The notes: generated from the letters alone by a model not told the origin. 64,000 nt of DNA from Kuschelorhynchus macadamiae (GCA_030620095.1 JAUTXW010003575.1:1-64000), one strand, 5' to 3'; shown: positions 20,408 through 30,469, counted from the first letter of the stretch. Made by a program: numbers and translations.

Positions 20408-22832
20408 TACAGGGTGTCCCAAAAGTGATGGATCAAATTAAAGTAGGAGGTAGGGGGGTTTATTTCTAACAAAAAAAGTCCTATAGACATATGTCTGATT
20501 CCTTACCGTTTCCGAGTTATAGCTATTTTTGTAATTTTTATGATATTCTCACACTTCATCACAAATTTTTTGTTTCAAAAATTATCTGTTAATTTTTTTT
20601 CTCACATAAATTTTTAATAGCATTCCTATGAAAGGCTTCTTTATTGTGCAGAGCACTTTTTTATTTTGCTCGCTAATTACACAACCTACTGCCATTTTAA
20701 AGCACATTTTTGGGATTTTAATGGAAAAACATTAATTTTTGTAGTAATTTTTCTAAAAAAATAATCAATTGAAAAGGTGTCCCATAACATAAAAAACTAC
20801 GGTCAGGAATTCTGTTTTAAATAGTGTACTTTTTAAAAATAATCAAACAATTGTTATTGCTGAAATTTGTTAAACATAATTGTAATGTCAAAAAAGTGAA
20901 TTTAAATAAATACATAATATTGATTAATATCGGAGAAATAGTAAGACAATGTGATAGTAATGAGTAAGTTTATTTATAACGTAATTATTTACATAATAAA
21001 ACTTACAATAATTAGGTTACAAAAGGTGTTGAAAATGTCCCCCATTGACTCTAATACACAATCTGCATCGACGTATAAAATTTCGTTTTATACGCCTTAA
21101 AGCGGGAACATTGTTACGAATTTGCTGTGCCACTACTCCTATTCTTTCACGAAGTTCATCTTCGTTATGGATTTCATGCGAATAAACCTGTTCCTTGAAG
21201 TATCCCCACAAAAAAAAAATCCAACGGATTTAAGTCCGGCGAACGTGGTGGCCATCTTATTCTTCCTCCTCGCCCTATCCACCTGTTGGGAAATGTTTGG
21301 TCAAGAAACTGTCTCACATTGCGAGCAAAATGAGGGGGAGCCCCATCAAGTTGAAACCACATATTCGCACGTATAGCAATCGGAATATCCTCCAATAAGA
21401 TGTTTACATCGTCTTGTAAAAAATTAAGGTAATTTGCTCCATTCAGTCTTCTGGGTATTTCAAATGGGCCTATCAAAGTGCCGTTAAGTATTCCAGCCCA
21501 TAAATTAATACAAAACTGATGTTGAAATCGATCAGCTCTAATCGCTCTTGGATTCTCCATTGCCCAGTAATGAAAATTATGAATGTTAAAAATTCCAATT
21601 CGGCTAAAACTGCATTCATCTGTCCATAAAATGTGTTGGAAAAAATTATAATCGTTTCTGGTTCGCTGCAACATTTCTCTACAAAATCGTACTCTTAATG
21701 GGTAGTCTGCAGGTAATAAGGCTTGCACTCGTTGAAAATGGAATGGATGCATTTGATTTTGTCTTAATATGCGATGGATTGTTGATCGTGGTATTCCCAT
21801 AGTTCTTGCAATGCCACGAATACCTCTTGAAGAATCTTCTTCTAATTGAATTAAAACGTCTTCCACATCATCGTCATATTGCCTTGGCCTTCCTATACGT
21901 TCTATTGGGACTCCAGGTAACCTTCCAGCAACATATGCATTATGTACCCGAATAAAAACACGATAATCGGGATAGTGTTGTCGGTTCGGGTAACGTTGAC
22001 GATAAAGTCTCGCAGCACGTCGAGCACGTCCATTACACAATCCATAAACAAAATGCATTTCTGCATATTCTTGCGAGGTAAAAGGCATTTTGTTAATCTT
22101 GTTAGAACTGACCACTTGTCAATACACGACTTAAATACTCTTAAAGGCAATGGAATTTTGGTAAAATAAAAACTGTAGGTATTTTCCTCGGTATTTGCAG
22201 AATTTAACTAAGCTGATAAACAGATAATTCAATTGGCAAATAAACATTTGACCCATCGAGTTTGAAGAATGTTTAGGCTATAAATAAACTTACTCATTAC
22301 TTATTTCTCTGATATAAATAAATATTAAATGTATTCATTTAATTCAGTTTTTTGACATTACAATTATGTTTAACAAATTTCAGCAATAACAATTGTTTGA
22401 TTATTTTTAAAAAGTACACTATTTAAAACAGAATTCCTGACCGTAGTTTTTTATGTTATGGGACACCTTTTCAATTGATTATTTTTTTAGAAAAATTACT
22501 ACAAAAATTAATGTTTTTCCATTAAAATCCCAAAAATGTGCTTTAAAATGGCAGTAGGTTGTGTAATTAGCGAGCAAAATAAAAAAGTGCTCTGCACAAT
22601 AAAGAAGCCTTAATAGGAATGCTATTAAAAATTTATGTGAGAAAAAAATTAACAGATAATTTTTGAAACAAAAAATTTGAGATGAAGTGTGAGAATATCA
22701 TAAAACTTACAAAAATAGCTATAACTCGGAAACGGTAAGGAATCAGACATATGTCTATAGGACTTTTTTGTTAGAAATAAACCCCCCTACCTCCTACTTT
22801 AATTTGATCCATCACTTTTGGGACACCCTGTA
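20408..22832 (-). mobile_element. Inner Tc1/mariner element with long TIRs
   Basis: Ends TACAGGGTGTCCCAAAAGTG, with TA flanks (20406-20407, 22833-22834). The inverted arms are long: 20408-20960 and 22280-22832 match almost base for base, including AAACCCCCCTACCTCCTAC and GACATATGTCTATAGGAC. The 2425-bp element lies inside the helix-turn-helix coding part of the outer mariner transposase. Confidence 0.9.
21017..22115 (-). pseudogene. Transposase of inner mariner, one-base frameshift
   Basis: Frame 22115-21174 has a helix-turn-helix N-terminus (MPFTSQEYAEMHFVYGLCNG, then GIRGIARTMGIPRSTIHRIL). It also has the catalytic blocks ILWTDECSF, WFQLDGAPPHFARNV and WPPRSPDLNPLDFF. The frame is lost inside a run of ten T (minus strand, near 21207-21217). 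The correct frame continues as 21211-21017 (WGYFKEQVYSHEIHNEDEL to VNGGHFQHL). A single T too many explains the break. Otherwise the protein is complete, so the element died, or was mis-sequenced, very recently. DDxD type as in its host mariner, but clearly a different family. Confidence 0.85.
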
Positions 22833-23585
22833 TACGGCAAATTTGCAAATTTTTCATGAAATAAGCAAGCAACTTCCACTTGTGTTCGTGTGTTATCTCC
22901 ATAACCAATCATTTGTAGAATTGTTATTTTATGCATTTCTGTTAAATGAACCATTTTTGTGATATTAGGTATTATGCAGTTAACGAAATTCAAAAGACTA
23001 TGACACTGACACTGACAACTACTGTCTTGCAAAGAGAAAGGCCAGGCATTTTACACAAAAGTAAACAAAACTTAAAAGTAAACAAAACTGGCTCTTTTTG
23101 TTCCATATCAATAAAAAGGAACGCTAAACTGGTTTTTGCTTACATTCTTAATATGAAGACCTAAATGGTAAATAAGTATTGAGTGTGTTGTAGCGAATTT
23201 TTGTAATCAAATAAATAGTTCAGTAACCAGAGCCACTTTCATGAATAATAATAAATTCGAAATAACTAAAATAAAAATAAATTTGAAAAGACTTAATATT
23301 GCCGAAATAGTTGAAGATAGGTATAGGACATTGAACATAAAATATGTTTAGAATCTCCTAAAGAATCCAAAAATTAAATAATATCCGGGGTGTTGCATTT
23401 GAAATAAGAAAGTTGGCATTGACCACTGTTACAGGACACACCCTGTATAAAAAGTTTTTATTGGAGAAAATGAGCAACTAAAATTACCAATCGACGGGTC
23501 CAAGCGTTTTTCCGAACACGCCCCCATTTATTTATTATCGAATTTATTCCATTTGGCTGATACACACTGTATAATATAACCATTA

Positions 23586-24267
23586 CTAATCTAGTTTTTT
23601 TATATGCAGTCTGAGTGTAACTGTTTCGTTCCGAAAATTAACTATTTCCCCGTTTTGATCTAATATATTTACAGTAATTTACTTTCACTGTTACAGGAAA
23701 ATATATAATATTTTGTGGACTTTCAATTATTTTAAATCCAGGAGAGACATTTGGAAAAAATTGATGAATAATATGAACAGGACTTCCGTTCAAGTAGGAG
23801 CCTTCGGCGATACTGCAATCGGTACATAGTGAATTAACTTTTATAATTTCTGCTGGAACATCGGAAGCTTTACTCTTTCCATCACCTTTAATAATCTGAT
23901 TTTTAAATCCTAAAATTTTGCCTATACTACCCTCTTTCAAGGTGATATTGGTAGAAGATTTAATTGCCGACTGTAGAGTGTTATTATTTGCAAATAAATG
24001 AAACGAAATACCCACTTTATCAAATTGTTCTACTAAATATTTATTAATATCTTGAATTTCATAGCTTCCCGGTGGGATTTCAATAAAATCGTCACCATCT
24101 ACATAGAAAAATTTATTATTTTTTTCATCAATATTTGGAATTGCATTAAAAGTTTCAAAATTGGTTAAACCTATAACATATTCTGAGTCTACATTTAAAT
24201 AAATTGGAGGGTTAAAATCTGCATGTAATATTGCTCCTTGAGTGGAAAGCGCTCTCGTGAACGACAT
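23586..24267 (-). pseudogene. Minor capsid protein (penton-like) of Polinton A
   Basis: Starts MSFTRALSTQGAILHADFNP. Contains YVIGLTNFETFNAIPNIDEK, IEIPPGSYEIQDINKYL and VHIIHQFFPNVSPGFKIIES. It aligns along its length with 56466-57284 in element B. Polinton minor capsids are single jelly-roll proteins that fill the vertices. The frame slips near 23680 within a short A/T stretch, so the last about 30 residues are read in another frame up to the stop at 23586. Element B has about 45 extra residues in the middle. The neighbouring protease and core-like genes lie in the same direction. Confidence 0.8.
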
Positions 24268-24661
24268 TGTAACCTAGTGTCTTCCAAAATGATTCTAAGA
24301 CTATCTATTGTGTGTTTATAGAGAAAAATTAAACAAAGTTGACCACAATTTGAAGAATCATAAGATTGGTAAGAGTTATGATTATATAAAATTTTGTTTT
24401 TGCTACCATCGCTAAAAAAATAAGATATTATTTCTAAAGGAGGTCTTAAATTACCAAAACTATCAAAATAATTAATAATTTTATCATTTTTAATATAAGC
24501 AGTCCAGTGTGTTCCTGCTCCACTATTGTAATGCCGGTTTCATATTTATTGATAGTCTTTGGCATATTATTCCGCATAAATACACCACGGAAATTTGGAA
24601 TTTCTAATTTCTTGACATACATTCTTAAATCAATATTAGTTAGTGGTTTGCGAGGCAGCAT
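24268..24661 (-). pseudogene. Adenain-type cysteine protease of Polinton A, frameshifted
   Basis: Starts MLPRKPLTNIDLRMYVKKLE and has the conserved IPNFRGVFMRN segment. Near 24505 the frame slips just before the catalytic His region (THWTAY in the other frame). That second frame then shows YFDSFGNLRPPLE (Asp region) and SSNCGQLCLIFLY (Cys nucleophile with its Gln neighbour). Family members mature the capsid by cleaving precursors at Gly-containing sites. The start overlaps the end of the core-like gene on the same strand. The counterpart in element B (56053-56388) keeps all three motifs in one frame. Confidence 0.8.
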
Positions 24662-24663
24662 CT

Positions 24664-25088
24664 TTAACAGTTTTTTGGTTTTAAATATAATCCACATCCT
24701 TGTTTATATGGGCGCAAAAATAAATCTTTCCCTATAGATAATTGTTCTATAACCTTATTATGTCTTTTTTGTTCTTCCAGTTTGTTTTTAGCACTTTTTG
24801 CCGAGTTAACAGCTGAAGCAATTCCAGCTGCACCGCCACTAAGGGCTCCTAATGCAGATAATCCTGCAAAAAGAGGGATTAATGGCAAAACACCACCACT
24901 TTTTGGAATCGGAATAATTCGATTTGGGGATTTTTTTACTCGTCCCTTATAATTGCTGATTAGAGACAACGCATCTTGAGCTGCAATACGTAAATTTTTA
25001 TATTTTTTTCCAATTATTCCTTTTTTAGCTTTTTGAACAGCCGACTGGAAAGAAATGTTTTTAATTGAATCTTTTTTCTTTTTTTTTA
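24664..25088 (-). CDS. Core/membrane-active protein (adenovirus pX/pVI-like) of Polinton A
   Basis: The frame 24969-24664 holds the hallmark block PKSGGVLPLIPLFAGLSALG followed by GALSGGAAGIASAVNSAK, an Ala/Gly-rich hydrophobic helix of about 25 residues, and a basic tail ending GCGLYLKPKNC. The same frame is open upstream to about 25088 with a basic N-terminus (QKAKKGIIGKKYKNLRIAAQ), but has no early ATG. Start choice is therefore unclear; splicing or a fusion with the phospholipase gene is possible. Such proteins occur in nearly all insect Polintons and are compared with adenovirus core/membrane-lytic peptides. Element B has the same block at 55610-56014. Confidence 0.75.
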
Positions 25089-25091
25089 GTT

Positions 25092-25442
25092 TTATTCCCC
25101 TCCCTTTCTTAAACCCATTCCTAATTTTGATTTAGCTTTCATGATCCCCGATATTCCTAAAGCAACAATCTTTTCACTGAATGGTGCGTCAGGAGACTTG
25201 AATCTATCTAATGCCTTTGTTGCTAACACCTGATCCGCTAAGTTGCGGTGTTTTAAATCAGAAAATTTATAGTAAGCAATATCGTGTTGCGTGCACGCTT
25301 CGTCTAAAGGATTTTTGCCCTTATCTCCTCTAAATAGTCGTTTATTTAGTTTGGTTCCTGGACCACAATAATTGTATGTAGGAATATGTAATTCGAACGG
25401 TAACCTATTAATTAAAGTGTTTAATGAACCACCTCTCGTCAT
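25092..25442 (-). CDS. Phospholipase A2 domain protein (parvovirus VP1-like)
   Basis: A 116-aa frame starting MTRGGSLNTLINRLPFELHI. The calcium loop YNYCGPGTKL (about residues 24-33) and the catalytic helix DEACTQHDIAYYKF (about 47-60, His-Asp pair) are both present, as in the secreted-type PLA2 of parvovirus VP1 capsids. The enzyme would hydrolyse membrane phospholipids at the sn-2 position, helping particles leave the endosome. It is divergent from the ATPase gene, 129 nt away, and heads the run of virion genes. No break seen in this copy. Element B has a version with a long basic extension. Confidence 0.85.
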   Translation of the reverse strand: MTRGGSLNTLINRLPFELHIPTYNYCGPGTKLNKRLFRGDKGKNPLDEACTQHDIAYYKFSDLKHRNLADQVLATKALDRFKSPDAPFSEKIVALGISGIMKAKSKLGMGLRKGGE

Positions 25443-25571
25443 GAGCTTTGATCTCGTAATATGTCCACATCTACTTCAACCTTCTATTATATATACTGAC
25501 GCCTAAATAAGGTTGGATATTTAAATGAAAAATATGAAGATATTTCTCAGACACGCTTTGGTTTCCCTAAA
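25443..25571. promoter_or_regulatory. Divergent promoter region between PLA2 and ATPase genes (A)
   Basis: 129 nt between two start codons pointing away from each other. It contains TATTATATATACTG and AAATAAGG, plausible TATA elements for both directions. Element B has the same divergent layout (54345-54462) with GTATATAAAAAAG. Confidence 0.5.
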
Positions 25572-26255
25572 ATGTGGTTAGAAAAGAAATCTTTTTCCTT
25601 GCCTGTCAAAAATCATGATGTCAATTTAGTTAATTTTAAAAAGCATGGAAAATTGTTTGGAGGTTGTTCTAAAAGAGGTTTAATTGTGGGACCTTCTGGT
25701 TCAGGAAAAACCAATGTGGTAGTTGCTCTTTTAATATCTGAAAATGGATTACGTTTTGCGAATATATATATTTTCTCAAAATCCTTGTATCAAACAAAAT
25801 ATGAGTTTTTAAGAAATGTAATGCAGTCAATTAAAGAAATTGGATACTTCGAGTCTACAAGCGAAGAAGACATTGTGTCACCAGATGAAGTAAAATCCAA
25901 TGCAGTTATAATTTTTGATGATATTGTTTGCTGTAATCAAAGTGTGATGCGAGATTACTTTTCATTTGGAAGACATAAAAACACCGATTGTTTTTATTTG
26001 TGTCAAACTTATTCTTCAATTCCAAAACAACTGATTAGAGACCATGCAAATTTGTTAATTTTGTTTAGACAAGATTGTACGAATTTAAAACATGTTTATG
26101 ATGATCACGTCACCCCAGATATGTCGTTCGACAATTTTAAAAAAATGTGTTTCTTATGTTGGGAATCTGACTTTGATTTTTTAGTTATCGATAAGGATTG
26201 CAGTTTAAAATCTGGAAGATATCGAAAAGGATTTGACAATTTTATACACTTTTAA
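25572..26255 (+). CDS. Packaging ATPase (FtsK/HerA-type, A32-like) of Polinton A
   Basis: 227 aa, no break. Walker A is GPSGSGKTN at about residues 40-48, Walker B is VIIFDDIV near 116, and a conserved FSFGRHKNTDCFYLCQTYS block follows with the sensor Gln/Thr. In Polintons and related viruses this motor packages DNA into the capsid. It is the first gene of a plus-strand series leading to the integrase. The start MWLEKKSFSLPVKN fits the start seen in element B (53727-54344), which shares the motifs. Confidence 0.9.
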   Translation: MWLEKKSFSLPVKNHDVNLVNFKKHGKLFGGCSKRGLIVGPSGSGKTNVVVALLISENGLRFANIYIFSKSLYQTKYEFLRNVMQSIKEIGYFESTSEEDIVSPDEVKSNAVIIFDDIVCCNQSVMRDYFSFGRHKNTDCFYLCQTYSSIPKQLIRDHANLLILFRQDCTNLKHVYDDHVTPDMSFDNFKKMCFLCWESDFDFLVIDKDCSLKSGRYRKGFDNFIHF

Positions 26256-26293
26256 AACATATAATATCTTACCGTAACAATAGACCTTAGTGT

Positions 26294-27130
26294 ATGACTC
26301 GTCATATTTTAGTCAACATGAATGCAAAAGTTGCAAAAGAACTGGTAGAAGCTCGAAAAGCCGTCAAACGAAAGTATCAAGCATTAAAATCGGATTTAGC
26401 AGAGATTAAAGTTCGACAAGAAACAGAATTAAAACCAATAACTGAACCTTTGCCAGAATTAATCAAAACAATAAAAACCGAACCCTTGGTAAAGCGGGAA
26501 CCCAGTTCACCACCACTCTTTTTAACTCCAGAAATCGAAAAAAACATTTTTTCAACTACGAAAAAAAGATCAGGAAGACGACAAACAAATATATATAATA
26601 AATATCTTCCTCATGATATGCCATCATTCCTACAAGATGAAGACGTTATACAAAATTATAATGAAGATGTATTCTTAGATCAACCAAGTGGTACTCAACC
26701 TAGTTATGAAACCGAATCATCTTTAGTGGAACCCACGACAGAAGATATAAGCCAAGAAATGCTTGAATTAACTAAAAGAGGTGAGGTTTACAATACGTAC
26801 CTCGAAGGACATCATCCACTTGTAAGATCATTTGTTGATGACTCGATTAAAGGGAATCGGGAATTAGATCATACGCATCGTTTTGTACATGATCCATTAT
26901 TAGAAAAATGGAAAATTGAAGATTCTATTGTTGAGTTTAAGGATGAAAATTTAAAACTCAAAGATCTTATTTATAAGGGAACTCCTGGATTGTATGAACT
27001 ACTTTTTTTCAAAGATCCTAAAGGTTACAAACCTGTTGATTTAGAAAATTATATGGACATATTAAAACGTACAAATGCTTACAAAAGAAATTATGACCCC
27101 AAAGAGGTACTGCAGATCCGAAATATATAA
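26294..27130 (+). CDS. DUF8207-like Polinton protein
   Basis: 278 aa. The N-terminal 60 residues are a charged coiled-coil-like helix (MNAKVAKELVEARKAVKRKY). A Pro/Ser/Glu-rich linker follows, then a C-terminal domain with YKGTPGLYELLFFKDPKGYK and DLENYMDILKRTNAYKR. That C-terminal block is recurrent in insect Polinton-derived proteins, and as far as I recall is catalogued as DUF8207. No function is known to me. It follows the ATPase by 38 nt. The frame is open throughout. The element B counterpart (52647-53320) is broken. Confidence 0.65.
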   Translation: MTRHILVNMNAKVAKELVEARKAVKRKYQALKSDLAEIKVRQETELKPITEPLPELIKTIKTEPLVKREPSSPPLFLTPEIEKNIFSTTKKRSGRRQTNIYNKYLPHDMPSFLQDEDVIQNYNEDVFLDQPSGTQPSYETESSLVEPTTEDISQEMLELTKRGEVYNTYLEGHHPLVRSFVDDSIKGNRELDHTHRFVHDPLLEKWKIEDSIVEFKDENLKLKDLIYKGTPGLYELLFFKDPKGYKPVDLENYMDILKRTNAYKRNYDPKEVLQIRNI

Positions 27131-27202
27131 CCATAATTAAACCATATTTAGTTAATAAAAAATATAATTAAACCTACAAGATCTTCATCTAGCATTTCAA
27201 GT

Positions 27203-27439
27203 ATGTCTAGTTTAAGCAAATTAAGACCTCCTCAGAGACCACGATCTTCTTCATTAAAAAAAGGTGGTATGTTAAAATTATCTAACAAGAAAATAGATTA
27301 CATTTATTTCGACAATATTAATGAATTAATTGAAAGATTGAAACTACTTGTATCATCGCAAATGGCTGGTCATACAGGTCATCAAAATGAAATTGTGTCA
27401 ATTTTAGAAGAACTTAGGGAAGCAAAAGTTATTAAATAA
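27203..27439 (+). CDS. Small conserved Polinton protein (78 aa)
   Basis: Starts MSSLSKLRPPQRPRSSSLKK, a basic Ser/Pro-rich head. The second half is a conserved helical pair: NELIERLKLLVSSQMAGHTG and NEIVSILEELREAKVIK. The same tail is encoded in element B on the minus strand at 52406-52550 (NEIISIIEELREANIIE), so it is a real, conserved gene. Family function unknown; position between DUF8207-like and the spike-like gene. Confidence 0.6.
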   Translation: MSSLSKLRPPQRPRSSSLKKGGMLKLSNKKIDYIYFDNINELIERLKLLVSSQMAGHTGHQNEIVSILEELREAKVIK

Positions 27440-27491
27440 AAACTCGGTATTTCAACAAAATTTTTATTCGTCTTAGAACTTCCGTGCAAAT

Positions 27492-27905
27492 ATGTCGATT
27501 GACAAATTTGGATCACATATATTAAATAGGGACAAAAATAATTTAAATTTAAGTGATACCCCTCAAATTTTAAACGTTGTAAATATTGCCAATGCAACTT
27601 TATTTTATTTTTATAATATTGTTATGCCATTTATTGGAACCTTTGATGCAACCAAGAGAAGTTATCAACTACTTCAAGATGGAAGATTAATATATAAGTT
27701 TCCATTTACGTCAGGCGAAATAATCAAAGTTGAGTATCCCAAAGATGACGTTTTGTTAAAAATAAACAATATTCCGATTCCATACGGAAAGCAAATAAAT
27801 ATAAAACAGGGCGATGAAATTAGTTTTCACCGTCAAAATAGTGTTACTATACCAACTTTCTATGGTGAATTAGTAATAAAATGTCCGATAATGGTTGAAA
27901 ATTAA
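27492..27905 (+). CDS. Putative minor virion protein with MSIDKFG start
   Basis: 137 aa, begins MSIDKFGSHILNRDKNNLNL. The rest is rich in short beta-type stretches (YQLLQDGRLIYKFPFTSGEI, IPIPYGKQINIKQGDEISF). Proteins with this start are common near the integrase gene of insect Polintons. A spike- or fibre-like role has been my assumption, but no known fold can be claimed from sequence alone. The end overlaps the integrase start region by a few nt. No counterpart is visible between the small conserved protein and integrase of element B. Confidence 0.5.
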   Translation: MSIDKFGSHILNRDKNNLNLSDTPQILNVVNIANATLFYFYNIVMPFIGTFDATKRSYQLLQDGRLIYKFPFTSGEIIKVEYPKDDVLLKINNIPIPYGKQINIKQGDEISFHRQNSVTIPTFYGELVIKCPIMVEN

Positions 27906-28199
27906 TCATTGTCCAATTTCAGTCATGAGTAACAGAATTAAAGAGGACGTTGTTAATGAACTTCACAGACCAAGTGGGAATAAATACAGACGAAGAAGAG
28001 TTATCGTGAAAGGAATAAATGATCTATGGCAAGGTGATTTAGTTGAGATGTTACCATACTGGAAATTAAATAAGGGCTACAGATACATTCTTGTAGTTAT
28101 CAATGTTTTTTCAAAATTTCTGTGGGTAGAACCAGTTAAATCGAAATCTGCAAATGACGTAACTTTGGCAATGCAAAAGATATTAGAAAGAGCAAAATA

Positions 28200-29510
28200 C
28201 AGGGTCCGGCAAAATGATCTCCCACATTTTAATCTTTAATAAAAACGCCATTGTAAGTGCTATTTAATTTTTTTTTATTATTAAATGGAAATCTACACTA
28301 TGCCATTTGTTTTCATTAAGTTTTGAAAATTACAGAGTCCAAGTGGCGACCATTTTTTTCGATGCACATTCGAAGCTGATTTCTAAAGGTTTCCATCGCT
28401 TGAGCAGTTATTTGAGGCGATATTCTTGCAATTTCTTGGCGTATTGCTGCTTTCAGTTCGTCAATGGTTCGGGGATGGTGTTCAAAGACCTTCGCTTTCA
28501 GGTAGCCCCAAAGAAAAAAGTCGCATGGGGCAAGATCGGGAGAACGCGCAGGCCACCCAACATCTCCACGTAACGAGATTACGTGTCCTGGAAACATTTC
28601 CCTTAAAACGTCCATTGACCTTCTCGCCGTATGAGCTGTAGCTCCATCCTGTTGGAACCACACATCCGGATGTTCAAGTTCTCTAAGTTTTGGTTCCAAA
28701 AAATTACGTAGCATGTCGATATATCGATCAGCAGTTACGGTAACCGTTACGCCACCCTCTTCAAAAAAGTAGGGACCCTAAACGCCAAATGATCCAACAG
28801 CACACCAAACAGTAACACGTGGGCTGTGAAGTGGCTTTTCATGCAGCTGCCGCGGATTTTCTGGTGCCCAGTAGCGAAAATTCTGCTTGTTCACACAGCC
28901 AGATAAGTGGAAATGCGCTTCGTCACTCGTAATTAAGACAGCGTTTTGTGGGACGTTTTGAAGAATGTCGCTAGAACATACTCTGCGATTTTCCCAGTCT
29001 CGTTCACTAAGTTCTTGCACGATCATAATTTTGTATGGGTGAAACTTCAGTTCTGCGTGTAAAATTCTTCTCACAGAACGATCTGACAAACGCAAAGCAG
29101 AAGCATGGTTACCAGCTGAACGGGTAGGAGATCGTTCCACTGCTTCTCTCACAGCTGCAATATTTTCAGGTGTCCTAGCACTTCTGGGTCTGCCAGTTGA
29201 TTTTTTTTTAAGGCTGAACCTGTGGCTCTAAAGTTTGAAACCCACAACAGTATTGTTTTGCGATCTGGAACCGGAGCATGTCTACCAAGCGCGAAGTGAG
29301 TACGAAAATTTCTTTGCGACGTCGTCACAGATTCGTTATTTTTCATAAACGATTCGATAATGAATGCACGATGCTCGCCCGTCCAATTCATGGCGACAAC
29401 TGAAATGGCAAGGCGCGAGCTATCGGCTAAATACACTAAGCTCCCCTTCTCTTCAGTGATTCGTGCGCAGCGGCGGTACAAAATGTGGGAGATCATTTTG
29501 CCGGACCCTG
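28200..29510 (-). mobile_element. 1.3-kb mariner inside the integrase gene
   Basis: Ends CAGGGTCCGGCAAAATGATC and inverse, with TA at 28198-28199 and 29511-29512. The TIR is about 30 bp. The 1311-bp size and single transposase gene are typical of mariner. Its insertion disables the Polinton integrase. Confidence 0.9.
28316..29391 (-). pseudogene. Mariner transposase, broken
   Basis: Starts MNWTGEHRAFIIESFMKNNE (ATG at 29391), with a helix-turn-helix head. It slips frame near 29205 in a run of T/A. The second frame (29152-28778) has VREAVERSPTRSAGNHASAL and the first catalytic block ITSDEAHFHLSG, and stops at 28778 (TAG after FGV). The third (28714-28316) has WFQQDGATAHTARRS and WPARSPDLAPCDFFLWG, and ends HLDSVIFKT. 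The third acidic position is Asp. One frameshift and one stop make it non-functional. Confidence 0.85.
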
Positions 29511-30244
29511 TATAAACCGAAAAATCTCCAAACCGATATGGGAAAAGAGTTTTTAAATAAATGTTTTAAAGATTTAATGGTTAAATTTAACATAAGTCAC
29601 TACAACACATACTCAAACATGAAAGCTTGGGTCGTAGAGAGAGCAAATAGAACTATAAAAAATTTAATGTGGAAAAAGTTTAGTTTACGTGGAAATTATA
29701 AATGGGTGGACATTTTAGACGAAATTGTAAAAACATATAATAATACAATCCATTCTACTACTGGAAAAAAACCATGTGAAATCAGTAAAAGAAATGAAAA
29801 ACAAATTCTCACAGCATCTTATACATACAAGAAGACAATTGACCCTAGGAATCCAAAATTTAAATTTGGTGATTATGTTCGAATAAGCAAACAAAGAGAA
29901 GCGTTTACAAAGGGTTATACTCCTAATTGGTCGAATGAAATATTTAAAATATACGACGTTAAACTAACAAATCCTAGAACATATTTAATTAAAGATGAAA
30001 ACAATTTAGAAATTAAAGGAGCCTTTTATGAGGAGGAATTACAATTGGTTAAGCATCCAGATGTGTATTTAGTTGAAAAAGTGTTAAGACGAAAAGGAGA
30101 TAAAGTTTTAGTAAAATGGCTAGGATTAGAAAACACTCATAATTCTTGGATTTTTAAAAAAGATGTTTTGTAACATTTAAAATATTTTTTGATTTTTATA
30201 CACAAATAAAAAAAATCAAACAACTAAGGTTTTATTTCAAATAT

Positions 30245-30469
30245 TTATTTAGATACATTAAATCTTTCCTTGTAAATTATATTTCTATGTTCATTATCTA
30301 AAATATTACTTATAACTTTTTCACACTGCATAATCCTATTCTTGAATCGTAGCCTGTCTAAATAAAACTTTTGATATTCACACATTCGAGCATACCTATA
30401 TGCAAAACTCCACGTTACTAATAAATGAACTTTATTTCTAGCTTCATTAATATGCACTGATTTCTTCAT
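30245..30469 (-). CDS. Small conserved Polinton protein (74 aa), DRLRF motif
   Basis: MKKSVHINEARNKVHLLVTW then SFAYRYARMCEYQKFYLDRL. Element B encodes a clear relative at 60554-60787 with FAYREARKSDYQKYYLDRLR and EHRNKIYSERINIL against EHRNIIYKERFNVS. It is helical, basic, and has no known domain. It overlaps the start of the next gene upstream by 23 nt. Conservation between two diverged elements argues that it is functional. In A it lies between integrase and polymerase; in B between capsid and polymerase. Confidence 0.65.
   Translation of the reverse strand: MKKSVHINEARNKVHLLVTWSFAYRYARMCEYQKFYLDRLRFKNRIMQCEKVISNILDNEHRNIIYKERFNVSK

Larger units (their letters stand above)
19443..22954 (-). 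pseudogene. Mariner-type DD-D transposase, interrupted
   Basis: The N-terminal part is at 22954-22835 (MVHLTEMHKITILQMIGYGD, VEVACLFHEKF, a helix-turn-helix region). After the inner mariner the protein resumes near 20400 and is open to 19443. The catalytic triad is visible as LFSDECTF, WFQQDGAPPHY and WPARSPDLTPLDFFLWG. The third acidic residue is Asp, as in mariner DDxD groups. The C-terminus is YLRLGICHDVRGEHIQQF. Apart from the insertion and a one-base mismatch of frame at its site, this 303-aa part has no stop. It would catalyse cut-and-paste into TA. Confidence 0.85.
19081..23571 (-). mobile_element. Long-TIR Tc1/mariner element, split by another mariner
   Basis: Ends TACAGTGTGTATCA with TA flanks (19079-19080, 23572-23573). 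Inverted repeats run about 280 bp (19081-19362 and 23296-23571) with high identity. Each arm contains an internal TACAGGGTGTGTCCTGTAAC-like block, which itself looks like a mariner end. The transposase lies on the minus strand and is divided by the inner element at 20408-22832. Without the inner element it is about 2.06 kb. It lies between the major and minor capsid genes of Polinton A. Confidence 0.85.
27895..30173 (+). pseudogene. Retrovirus-like integrase of Polinton A, split by a mariner
   Basis: Two open parts, 27895-28197 and 29513-30173, flank the mariner. The first has LWQGDLVEM, the first catalytic Asp, and KYILVVINVFSKFLWVEP-type strands (here RYILVVINVFSKFLWVEPVK). The second has LQTDMGKEF (second Asp) and VVERANRTIK (catalytic Glu). 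It ends with a chromodomain-like segment (VYLVEKVLRRKGDKVLVKWL, then SWIFKKDVL). The enzyme would insert Polinton DNA, producing the 6-bp duplication seen here. Other than the mariner and its TA duplication I see no break. The adjoining plus-strand genes share direction. Confidence 0.85.
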
